Below, piece by piece: positions 54,955-62,828 of a DNA stretch of 64,000 nucleotides. The translations under genes were made by a program, and so were the position numbers. This DNA comes from Kitasatospora aureofaciens (GTDB lineage Bacteria; Actinomycetota; Actinomycetes; Streptomycetales; Streptomycetaceae), in the NCBI GenBank assembly GCA_000720845.1, contig JODU01000005.1:1-64000 (forward strand), given 5' to 3'. Each line of letters begins with the position of its first letter. The stretch's first letter is position 1. The notes under the pieces were generated by a model, which was not told the origin of the DNA, did not search any database, and worked only from the letters and a program-made list of their open reading frames with translations.

Positions 54955-55923
54955 ATGAGCGGCAACGAGACGCCCCGCGGTCCCGTCGACTCCTCCCGGA
55001 TCCCGCGCTACGCCGGGCCCGCGACCTTCGCCCGGCTCCCGCGCCTGGACGAGGTCGGCGCCGCCGACGTCGCCGTCGTGGGCGTGCCGTTCGACTCGGG
55101 CGTCTCCTACCGGCCCGGCGCCCGCTTCGGCGGCAACGCCATCCGCGAGGCCTCCCGCCTGCTGCGCCCCTACAACCCGGCGCAGGACGCCGCCCCCTTC
55201 GCCCTCGCCCAGGTCGCGGACGGCGGCGACATCGCCGTGAACCCGTTCAACATCCACGAGGCCGTCGAGACGATCGAGGCCGCCGCCGACGACCTCCTCG
55301 GCACCGGTGCCCGCCTGATGACCCTGGGCGGCGACCACACCATCGCCCTCCCGCTGCTCCGCTCGGTCGCCAAGAAGCACGGGCCCGTCGCCCTGCTGCA
55401 CTTCGACGCCCACCTGGACACCTGGGACACCTACTTCGGCGCCGAGTACACGCACGGCACCCCCTTCCGTCGCGCGGTCGAGGAGGGCGTCCTCGACACC
55501 TCCGCGCTCTCCCACGTCGGCACCCGCGGCCCCCTGTACGGCAAGAAGGACCTCACCGACGACGAGAAGATGGGCTTCGGCATCGTCACGTCGGCCGACG
55601 TCTACCGCCGCGGCGCCGACGAGGTGGCCGACCAGCTGAGGCAGCGCATCGGGGACCGCCCGCTGTACATCTCCATCGACATCGACTGCCTCGACCCGGC
55701 CCACGCCCCCGGCACCGGCACCCCCGAGGCCGGCGGCATGACCTCCCGCGAGCTGCTGGAGATCCTGCGCGGCCTGGCCTCCTGCAACCTGGTCTCCGCC
55801 GACGTCGTCGAGGTCGCCCCGGCCTACGACCACGCGGAGATCACGTCGGTGGCCGCGTCCCACACCGCCTACGAACTGACCACCATCATGTCCCGCCAGA
55901 TCGCCGAGGCCCGTTCGCGGTGA
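54955..55923 (+). CDS. speB: agmatinase-family ureohydrolase
   Basis: A 322-aa arginase/agmatinase-fold enzyme with two Mn sites: GGDHTIALPLL, LLHFDAHLDTWD and SIDIDCLDPAHAPGTGTPEAGG carry all ligands. It releases urea from a guanidino compound. The family includes agmatinase, guanidinobutyrase and guanidinopropionase, which sequence motifs alone do not separate. The stop overlaps the start of a ThDP-dependent enzyme gene (GTGA), which favours a catabolic guanidino-acid role. AAGGAAGG precedes the ATG. Confidence 0.86.
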   Translation: MSGNETPRGPVDSSRIPRYAGPATFARLPRLDEVGAADVAVVGVPFDSGVSYRPGARFGGNAIREASRLLRPYNPAQDAAPFALAQVADGGDIAVNPFNIHEAVETIEAAADDLLGTGARLMTLGGDHTIALPLLRSVAKKHGPVALLHFDAHLDTWDTYFGAEYTHGTPFRRAVEEGVLDTSALSHVGTRGPLYGKKDLTDDEKMGFGIVTSADVYRRGADEVADQLRQRIGDRPLYISIDIDCLDPAHAPGTGTPEAGGMTSRELLEILRGLASCNLVSADVVEVAPAYDHAEITSVAASHTAYELTTIMSRQIAEARSR

Positions 55924-57605
55924 CCCACGACCACGACCTGGTGCTCCGTCCCACCGCCGCCCAGACGGAGGCCGCGCTGAACCCGCCCGGCGGGCGCACC
56001 GGCGGGGACCTGGTCGTGGAGTCCCTGGCCGCGCTCGGCGCGACCACCGTCTTCGGCCTGCCCGGCCAGCACGCCCTCGGGGTGTTCGACGCCCTGCGCC
56101 GCTCCGGCCTGCGCTACATCGGCCTGCGGGTGGAGAACAACGCCGGGTTCGCCGCCGACGCCTACGGCCGCGTCACCGGCGAGGCGGCCCCGCTGCTGCT
56201 GTCGACCGGCCCCGGCGCGCTCACCTCGCTGGCCGCGCTCCAGGAGGCGCGGGCCGCCTCCGCGCCCGTCCTGGCCATCGGCAGCCAGGTCCCCGCGGCG
56301 GGCCTCGGCGGCGGCCGCCACGGCTACCTGCACGAACTCCCCGACCAGGCCGCCTCCTTCCGGGGCGTGGTCAAGTCCGTGCACACCGTCCGCACCCAGT
56401 CCCAGATCCCGTCCGCGATCGCCCAGGCGTGGACGTCGGCGCTGACCGTCCCGCACGGCCCGGTCTGGGTGGAGATCCCGCAGGACGTCCTGCTGGCCGA
56501 GACCTCGATCCCGGTCGTGTCCGGCGGCGACACCTTCCCCGAGGAACTGCCCCCGCGCCCCGAACTCACGGCCGTGGCCGCCGACCTGCTCACCCGCGCC
56601 GAGCGCCCGGCGATCATCGCGGGCGGGGGAGTGGTCCGCGCGGACGCCGCCAAGAAGCTGCGGCAGCTGGCCGAGCGGCTCGACGCCCCCGTCGTCACCA
56701 CCTTCGGCGGCAAGGGCGCGTTCCCCTGGACGCACCCCCTCTCCCTCCAGTCCTGGCTGGAGGACCGCCACACGACGGACTTCCTCCAGGACGCGGACGT
56801 CCTCCTCGTGATCGGCTCGGGCCTCGGCGAACTCTCCTCGAACCACCACACGTTCACCCCCCGCGGCCGGGTGATCCAGATCGAGGCCGACCTCGGCAAA
56901 CTGGAGTCCAACCACCCGGCCCTCGGCATCCACGCCGACGCCCGCCTCGCCCTCCAGGCCCTGCTGGAGACGGCGGGGGAGCGCACCGACCCGGCCGCCC
57001 CGGAGCGCGTACGGGAGGTGCTGGACCGGGTCCGCGCACGCATCGCCGCCCAGGGACTCACCCTGGAACAGGACGTCCTGGCCGCCGTACGCAAGGCACT
57101 CCCGCCCCGGGCCCCCTCCTTCTGGGACATGACCGTCCTGGCCTACTGGGCCTGGTCCGCCTTCGACCCGAAGGCCCCGAACACCATGCACTCCGCCCAG
57201 GGCGCGGGCGGCCTCGGCTACGCCTTCCCGGCGGCCCTGGGCGCCGCCGCCGCCGACCCCACCCACCCGGTGCTGGCCGTCTCCGGCGACGGCGGCGCCC
57301 TGTACTCGATCGCCGAGCTGGCCACCGCCCGCCAGTACGGCCTGAACGTCACCTGGCTCGTCGTCGACGACGGCGGCTACGGCATCCTGCGCCAGTACAT
57401 GACCGACGCCTTCGGGCAGCCGACGGCGACGGACCTGCCGGGACCCGACTTCGTCGCCCTGGCGGAGTCGTTCGGGGTGCCGGGGGTGCGCACTCGCCCC
57501 GAAACGCTGGAGCAGGACCTCGCGAGGGCCCTGAGCGCGCCGGGCCCGGCGGTCGTCGTACTCCCGGCCGTCCTGCGGATGTTCGCGCCGACGCACGTGG
57601 ACTGA
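55920..57605 (+). CDS. ThDP-dependent decarboxylase/acetolactate-synthase-like enzyme
   Basis: A 561-aa enzyme of the pyruvate oxidase/decarboxylase type with three domains. The catalytic glutamate lies in LRVENNAGFAADAYGR, the middle domain begins RAERPAIIAGGGVV, and the ThDP-binding pattern runs from SGDGGALYSIAEL to VVDDGGYGILRQ, where the usual NN is DD. It is not likely to be the biosynthetic acetolactate synthase, since no small subunit gene is near. Coupled translation with the ureohydrolase suggests a 2-keto acid such as 2-ketoarginine as substrate; this is inference. Confidence 0.82.
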   Translation: MTHDHDLVLRPTAAQTEAALNPPGGRTGGDLVVESLAALGATTVFGLPGQHALGVFDALRRSGLRYIGLRVENNAGFAADAYGRVTGEAAPLLLSTGPGALTSLAALQEARAASAPVLAIGSQVPAAGLGGGRHGYLHELPDQAASFRGVVKSVHTVRTQSQIPSAIAQAWTSALTVPHGPVWVEIPQDVLLAETSIPVVSGGDTFPEELPPRPELTAVAADLLTRAERPAIIAGGGVVRADAAKKLRQLAERLDAPVVTTFGGKGAFPWTHPLSLQSWLEDRHTTDFLQDADVLLVIGSGLGELSSNHHTFTPRGRVIQIEADLGKLESNHPALGIHADARLALQALLETAGERTDPAAPERVREVLDRVRARIAAQGLTLEQDVLAAVRKALPPRAPSFWDMTVLAYWAWSAFDPKAPNTMHSAQGAGGLGYAFPAALGAAAADPTHPVLAVSGDGGALYSIAELATARQYGLNVTWLVVDDGGYGILRQYMTDAFGQPTATDLPGPDFVALAESFGVPGVRTRPETLEQDLARALSAPGPAVVVLPAVLRMFAPTHVD

Positions 57606-57664
57606 AACCCTGTGCCGCAGGCCGCCCGGGAGCCTAGGATCGGGAGCCGGCCGTAGGGGGGACC

Positions 57665-58084
57665 GTGGATCCGGAGATCGCCGCACTCGCAGGGACGGCG
57701 GGCACGACCGTCGTCACGCTGATGGTCACGAACGCCTGGGAAACGGCGAGGGACGGCATGGTCGCCCTGTGGCGCCGTGTCCAGCCCGCCAGGGCCGAGA
57801 GCGTCGGCGAGGAGCTGGAAGCGGGCCGCGAGGAGCTGCTCCTCGCGCGCCAGGCCGGTGATGACGACGCCGAGGCCGAGCTGACCGCCGAATGGCAGGG
57901 ACGCGTACGGCGCCTGCTCCTGGCCCGCCCCGATGTCGCCGACGAACTGCGCGCCCTCCTGGACGAGTTGGCGCCGTCGGTGCCGGAGGAAGCGGACGCC
58001 CGGCACATCCGCCTGCGGGCCCGCGCGTCGGGCAGCGCCCGGATCTACCAGGCCGGCCGCGACCAGCACATCAGCGAACGATGA
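57665..58084 (+). CDS. putative cell-death effector with C-terminal amyloid-like motif
   Basis: A 139-aa protein in two parts. The first ~115 residues are helical with a hydrophobic N-terminal helix (about 6-24, AALAGTAGTTVVTLMVTNAW) followed by amphipathic charged helices, as in membrane-attacking Bell/HeLo-like domains. The last 20 residues (120-139) contain GSARIYQAGRDQHIS, almost the same as the start of the NB-ARC protein encoded next. The GTG start follows AGGGGGG; the stop overlaps the next ATG (ATGA). I infer an executioner protein triggered through templated motif contact; no enzymatic motif is visible. Confidence 0.68.
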   Translation: MDPEIAALAGTAGTTVVTLMVTNAWETARDGMVALWRRVQPARAESVGEELEAGREELLLARQAGDDDAEAELTAEWQGRVRRLLLARPDVADELRALLDELAPSVPEEADARHIRLRARASGSARIYQAGRDQHISER

Positions 58085-58167
58085 GCGTGCCGCGGCCGAT
58101 GGAGGGCCGTGCCTCCGGCAGCGCCCGGATCTACCAGACCGGTGGCGACCAGTACATCGAGGAGCAC
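58022..58167 (+). repeat. duplicated motif-coding segment across two genes
   Basis: The segment coding for residues 120-138 of the first protein (58022-58078) is repeated for residues 10-28 of the second (58108-58164). At protein level 15 of 19 residues agree; at DNA level 21 consecutive bases are identical (58031-58051 and 58117-58137, 86 bp apart). Both copies are in frame with their own genes. Confidence 0.92.
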
Positions 58168-60354
58168 GTCCACCACTGGGCCCCGGGCTCGGCCCCGATC
58201 TTCGGACAGCCGTGGACGGGCCCGGCCGACCCCCGGGAGTCCGCCCCCGACTCCGTCCGGATGCCCCTGGTCGGTCGCGCTCCCGGTGTCCTGCGGGACC
58301 GCACCGACCTCATGGCGCGTCTGCGGGCCGCCGTGGCCGGACCCGGCGGCGACATCCAGGTCCTGCACGGCCTGGGCGGCTGCGGCAAGACGGCCGTCGC
58401 CCAGGCCCTGTTCCACGAGGCCGTACGGGACCACGGCCGCGTCGGCCTGTGGGTCAACGCCTCCGAACGCGTCTCCCTGCGCGCGGGCATGCTCGCCGTC
58501 GCCGGTGACCGCGGTGCCACCGCCGGCGAACTGGCCGCGGCGGCCGGCGGCCGGCGCGCCGCGGCCGACCTGGTCTGGCACTACCTGGACCACTCGGCTC
58601 AACCCTGGCTGCTGGTCCTCGACAACGCCGACGACCCCGCCGTCCTGGAGGAGGGCGCCTGGCTGCGCCCGAGCCCCTCGGGCACGGTGCTGGTCACCAC
58701 CCGCCACGCGACCTCTCCGCTGTGGCGCGCCCCGGCGACGAGCAGTCACCGGCTCGGGGTGCTGCCCCTGGAGGACGCGACCCTGGTCCTGTGCGATCTG
58801 GCTCCGGACGCGGGCACGCGGGAGGCCGCGCGGAAGGTCGCCCGGCGCCTGGGCTGCCTGCCCCTGGCGCTGACCCTGGCCGGGGCCCATCTGGCCCACC
58901 AACTGCTGGAGTCGTGGTCCATGGACGAGTACGACCGGAAACTGACCGAGGAGTCGACGGCCCTGGTCGACCGGGGGGCGTCGGCGACCGGCGGGGGACC
59001 GTCCCGCCACCTCGTGGGCCGCACATGGCAGCTGTCGCTGGACAGCCTGGCGGAGGGCGGCCTGCCGGAGGCCACGGCGCTGCTGCGGCTGCTGTCCTTC
59101 TGGGCGGCGGACCCCGTGCCGCTGTCCCTGCTCATGCCTGCGGCACAGGGCGGGGCCGGCCTCGAACGCCTCGAACCGCCGCTGGCCGCGCCCCGGGTCG
59201 AACCGGCCCTGCGCGCGCTTCTCGACCATTCGCTGATCGAGACGGTGGAGACGGACGGGCACCGCTGTGTGAAGGCCCACGGGGTCCTGCTGGACAGCGT
59301 CGCCGCGGGCGTGCCCGACGCGGAGCGCGGACTCCTGGCGGCAGCGGCGGGCCGGCTGCTGCGGGCGGCACTGCCGCAGGAGGGCGCCGGGTCGCCGCGG
59401 GCCCGCTCCCAGGTGCTCCTCCTGGCACCGCACGCGAGGGGCCTGCTGCACCGGTCCGGTCGCCACGGCCTGGTGACGGCGGACTCCGTGGGGATCGCGG
59501 TCCGTGTCGCTCGGCTGGTGTACGAGGCGGGGGACTGGACCGCCGCGCTGGCCCTGGCCTCCACCGCCGCGAGGACGGCCGCGGAGCACCTGGGGGACGA
59601 GCACCCCGCCACGATCGAGGCCCGGTCGGGGCAGGGCACCGTCCTGTTCCGGCTGGGCCGGTACGCCGAAGCCGCCGACCTGCTGCGGCCGGTCCACCAG
59701 GACGCGCTGCGCACGCTCGGCCCGCATGACGCGCGCACCCTGGACGCGGCTTACGAACTGCAGCGGGTACTGCACCGCCTGGGCGACCTGGAGCAGGCGC
59801 GTACGCTGCTGGACACCGTCCTGGACGGCCGCCGCCAGGCGCTCGGCGAGGACCATCTCGCCACCCTCAAGACCCGCTGCGAGATGCTGGAACTCCGCCT
59901 CGCACGGGACGAGTTCGACGGCTACACGGTGGCGGCCGGGGAACTGGCGGAGGACTGCGAACGCCGTCTCGGCCCCGACCATCTGGTGACGGTCTGGGCG
60001 CGCGACGCGCTGGCGCGAGGGCTCCTGCGCTCCGGCCGGGGCGCCGAGGCCGAGGACCTCTTCCGCCGGGTGCTGGCCGGGCAGCGGGCGGGGTACGGGG
60101 ACGACCACCCCCTGGTCCTCGGGGTGCTCATCCAGCTCAGCCGCGCCCAGTACGCGCAGGGCAAGCGGGAGCGGGCCGCCGGGACCGCGCGCGAGGTGGC
60201 CGACGGGCGGGCCCGGGTCCTGGGCGAGGACCACCCCGAGACCGTCGCGGCCCGCGCCTGGTACACCGAGGTCCTGGCGATGCCGCCCGCGCCGGACGAC
60301 GCCGTGGGCCGACCGCCTACCAGATCGACTCCACCCACTCCGGGTGGTCGATGA
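58081..60354 (+). CDS. NB-ARC/TPR NLR-like STAND ATPase with N-terminal amyloid-like motif
   Basis: A 757-aa STAND NTPase. Residues 10-28 hold the GSARIYQTGGDQYI motif shared with the upstream protein. The NB-ARC module has Walker A GLGGCGKT (97-104), Walker B LLVLDNADD (177-185), a sensor SGTVLVTTRHA and a GLPLA-type GCLPLALTLAG, then a winged-helix region. From about residue 505 on, five or so 42-residue TPR units of the kinesin-light-chain type (for example LGDEHPATIEARSGQGTVLFRLGRY and YGDDHPLVLGVLIQLSRAQY) form the sensor. It should oligomerise on a trigger and seed the effector. ATGA overlap with the upstream gene; its 3' end overlaps a convergent nuclease gene by 38 bp. Confidence 0.86.
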   Translation: MSVPRPMEGRASGSARIYQTGGDQYIEEHVHHWAPGSAPIFGQPWTGPADPRESAPDSVRMPLVGRAPGVLRDRTDLMARLRAAVAGPGGDIQVLHGLGGCGKTAVAQALFHEAVRDHGRVGLWVNASERVSLRAGMLAVAGDRGATAGELAAAAGGRRAAADLVWHYLDHSAQPWLLVLDNADDPAVLEEGAWLRPSPSGTVLVTTRHATSPLWRAPATSSHRLGVLPLEDATLVLCDLAPDAGTREAARKVARRLGCLPLALTLAGAHLAHQLLESWSMDEYDRKLTEESTALVDRGASATGGGPSRHLVGRTWQLSLDSLAEGGLPEATALLRLLSFWAADPVPLSLLMPAAQGGAGLERLEPPLAAPRVEPALRALLDHSLIETVETDGHRCVKAHGVLLDSVAAGVPDAERGLLAAAAGRLLRAALPQEGAGSPRARSQVLLLAPHARGLLHRSGRHGLVTADSVGIAVRVARLVYEAGDWTAALALASTAARTAAEHLGDEHPATIEARSGQGTVLFRLGRYAEAADLLRPVHQDALRTLGPHDARTLDAAYELQRVLHRLGDLEQARTLLDTVLDGRRQALGEDHLATLKTRCEMLELRLARDEFDGYTVAAGELAEDCERRLGPDHLVTVWARDALARGLLRSGRGAEAEDLFRRVLAGQRAGYGDDHPLVLGVLIQLSRAQYAQGKRERAAGTAREVADGRARVLGEDHPETVAARAWYTEVLAMPPAPDDAVGRPPTRSTPPTPGGR

Positions 60355-61129
60355 ACGGGTTGCGGTTGTGCTGGTAGTCGTCGTAGACGACCTGGTTGCG
60401 GTGTTCCTCGAAGGCGTCCGGCGGGTCCTCGTCGTTCCAGGCCTTCAGTACGGAGAGCTTGCCGATGTACGGGTTGCTGCCGTTGTCGACCCGGCCGTTG
60501 ACCTCCAGGTCGGCGAAGCCGTCGCCGCCCTCGTAGCGGACCGCCATGTAGAAGATCATGCGGGCCACGTCGCCCTTGACGGCGTCGCGGGGCTCGAAGG
60601 AGTCGGAGTCGGTGAGGCTGCCGCCGCCCTCGCTGACGGCGCTGCCGCCGTTGTCGAAGTCCTTGTTGCCCCGCACGCTGTTGACACCGACGTCCGAGGG
60701 GCGCAGGTGGTGCAGGTCGGTGCCCGGACCGGTGGCGGTGCCGAAGTCGCCGTGGGACTTGGCCCACACGTGCTCGCGGTTCCAGTCGCCGGTGTCGCCG
60801 CCGTTGAGTGACTTGCTGCGGGAGACGCCCGAGTAGAGCAGGATCACGTTGCCGGTGTTGTCCGGGTCCTCGTCGGTGGCTTTCAACGCGTCCCAGACCG
60901 CCGAATACGACAGCTTCGTCTGGTCGCCGATGATCGTGTGGAGGGACGACTTGAGGCTGGTGCCGGTCTTGCCGACCGCGTCCTTGTAGTACGTCGAGTC
61001 GTAGTCCGTGTTCGTCGTCGTGGTCGCCGTGGCGGGGCTCGCCGTGAGGGAGGGTGTGGCGAGTCCGGCCAGGACGGCGGCCGTGGCGAGGACGACCGCC
61101 TTCCGGCGCGGGCTGCGTATCGCGAGCAT
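60317..61129 (-). CDS. secreted endonuclease I (EndA/NucM-like)
   Basis: A 270-aa exported non-specific DNase. A signal peptide (about 1-36) precedes the endonuclease I domain, whose beta-beta-metal motif is seen in DWNREHVWAKSHGDFG, with TDLHHLRPSDVGVNSVRGNKDF and a late YDDYQHNRNPFIDHPEWV. It should degrade extracellular DNA and RNA for nutrients. It is convergent with the NLR-like gene and overlaps its last 38 bp in another frame. Confidence 0.9.
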   Translation of the reverse strand: MLAIRSPRRKAVVLATAAVLAGLATPSLTASPATATTTTNTDYDSTYYKDAVGKTGTSLKSSLHTIIGDQTKLSYSAVWDALKATDEDPDNTGNVILLYSGVSRSKSLNGGDTGDWNREHVWAKSHGDFGTATGPGTDLHHLRPSDVGVNSVRGNKDFDNGGSAVSEGGGSLTDSDSFEPRDAVKGDVARMIFYMAVRYEGGDGFADLEVNGRVDNGSNPYIGKLSVLKAWNDEDPPDAFEEHRNQVVYDDYQHNRNPFIDHPEWVESIW

Positions 61130-61264
61130 GTGGGGTGTCCGATCTACGCGTGTGGAGTCGTGCGGTAGATCGAGCGTGACATGGACATGTAGGAGGTGGG
61201 GTGTGCAGAGGGTGACGATTGCGTGACGGTGGCCGCACGCCGGCTCGGTCGACGGGCGCGGGGT

Positions 61265-61639
61265 TCAGCCGAGCAGTCGGGGCAGCGCCTCCTTGAGGGC
61301 CGCGAGCTGGGCCCGGTAGCCCGCGTTGAACTCGGCCAGTTCGCGCACGCCGAGGTTGTGTCCCAAGTCGCCCTCCCGCAACGGCACCATGGCGGGCATC
61401 GCGCCGAACACCTCGGCCATCGCCTTGGCGTGCCGGCCCTTCTGCACGGCGGTCACCAGGTCCTCGAAGAGGTCGAGCTTCAGGGCCTGGATCCGTTGCC
61501 GCGGACTGTCCTTGTCCTTGAACTCGTCCCGCACGGTCGGCTTGGGACTGCCCCCGGGGTCCGCGATGAACTTCAGCACCCGCAGCGTCGCGTACAGCCG
61601 CCCGGCCAGCCTCTGACCGCTTTCCTTCTGCTCTGGCAT
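61265..61639 (-). CDS. small conserved hypothetical protein
   Basis: A 124-aa soluble, charged, helical protein of unknown family (KESGQRLAGRLYATLRVLKFIADPGG, later QRIQALKLDLFEDLVTAVQKGRH and MVPLREGDLGHNLGVRELAEFNAGYR). No motif or membrane segment. It stands alone between two secreted-protein genes with its own short upstream region. Confidence 0.65.
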   Translation of the reverse strand: MPEQKESGQRLAGRLYATLRVLKFIADPGGSPKPTVRDEFKDKDSPRQRIQALKLDLFEDLVTAVQKGRHAKAMAEVFGAMPAMVPLREGDLGHNLGVRELAEFNAGYRAQLAALKEALPRLLG

Positions 61640-61729
61640 GAGGCATTACTTGCCATCCCGGCGCTCCCGCATCCCAGCTTTCGAAAAGCGGTCAACTTCC
61701 GTCCATCCCACCGCCCTAGGGTGACCGGC

Positions 61730-62728
61730 ATGCGCTCGAGAACCTTCCGTACCGCCCTCGCCACCCTCACCGCGGGCCTCGCCGCGGCCGGCTGCCTGAC
61801 CGCCGCGGGGCCGGCCACCGCCGCGCCGGAGCGGCACCCGGCGAACGCCTGCTCGCCCGCCGTCTCCCTCACCGGCTTCACCGACGCCCTCGACAAGACG
61901 GCGTACGACGGCACCTACGTCGGCAACCTCTCGGCCCTCGCCCCGGACCGGCACGGCGCTCTGGCCGCCCTCTCCGACCGCTCGTCCCTCTTCCGGCTGG
62001 ACGCGCGCACCCTGAAGCCGCGCGACGTGATCACACTCGCCGACGAGAAGGGCGCCGCGCTCGACTCCGAGGCACTGGTCGCGGACCGGGACGGCGGCTA
62101 CCTGGTCTCCTCCGAGACCGAGCCGTCCGTCCGCCGCTACTCCCGCACCGGCGAACTGCTCGGCCGCCTGCCCGTGCCGGAGGACCTGCGTACGGCCCCC
62201 GCGGGGCGGGCCCGGGCCAACGGAAGCTTCGAGGGGCTCACGCTGCTCCCCGGCGGCCGGACCCTGCTCGCCTCGATGGAGTACCCGCTCGACGGCGACC
62301 CCGCCGACCTGGTCCGCTTCCAGACCTGGCAGCGGACGCGGCACGGCGACTTCCGGCCGGGCGCCCGGTACACCTACCGGACCGACCCCGGCCTCGGCGT
62401 CTCCGAGGTCACCGCGACCCCCGACGGCCGCCTCCTCGTCCTGGAGCGCGGCTTCACCGCCGGCGTCGGCAACACCGTCCGCCTCCAGCTGGCCGACCGG
62501 CCCGGCCGCGGCACCGCGCTGCACAAGAGGCTCCTCGCCGGCCTCGTCGACTGCCCTTCCCTCGGGGCCACCGCCAGGCAGCCGCAGCCCAATCCGCTCC
62601 TCGACAACTTCGAGGGGATGGCCGTGACCGGTCGTACCGGGGGCCGCCTGGAGGTCCTGATCGTCAGCGACGACAACCAGAACGACGCACAGACCACCCG
62701 CTTCCTCAGGCTCCGCGTACGCGCCTGA
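61730..62728 (+). CDS. secreted esterase-like-phytase beta-propeller protein
   Basis: A 332-aa exported protein. The signal segment (ALATLTAGLAAAGCLTAAGPATAAP) contains a cysteine but no good lipobox, so it is probably secreted free. The body is of the 'esterase-like activity of phytase' family: GNLSALAPDRHGALAALSDRS, LDSEALVADRDGGYLVSSE, NGSFEGLTLLPGGRTLLASME and LLDNFEGMAVTG are blade repeats. Release of phosphate from phytate is possible but not shown. The start is the ATG three codons after an in-frame GTG. Confidence 0.8.
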   Translation: MRSRTFRTALATLTAGLAAAGCLTAAGPATAAPERHPANACSPAVSLTGFTDALDKTAYDGTYVGNLSALAPDRHGALAALSDRSSLFRLDARTLKPRDVITLADEKGAALDSEALVADRDGGYLVSSETEPSVRRYSRTGELLGRLPVPEDLRTAPAGRARANGSFEGLTLLPGGRTLLASMEYPLDGDPADLVRFQTWQRTRHGDFRPGARYTYRTDPGLGVSEVTATPDGRLLVLERGFTAGVGNTVRLQLADRPGRGTALHKRLLAGLVDCPSLGATARQPQPNPLLDNFEGMAVTGRTGGRLEVLIVSDDNQNDAQTTRFLRLRVRA

Positions 62729-62828
62729 TCACCCGGCCGATTGTTTCGGCGGGATGAAATCCCCGCTCGCACGCGTTGGTGCCTTCCGGTAGATCAGGTG
62801 AGCAGGACGACCGACCGGAGGGCACGGC

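Noticed and set aside
55920..57605. Biosynthetic acetolactate synthase (ilvB)
   Set aside because: No regulatory small subunit or ilv genes nearby, and the gene is coupled to a ureohydrolase.
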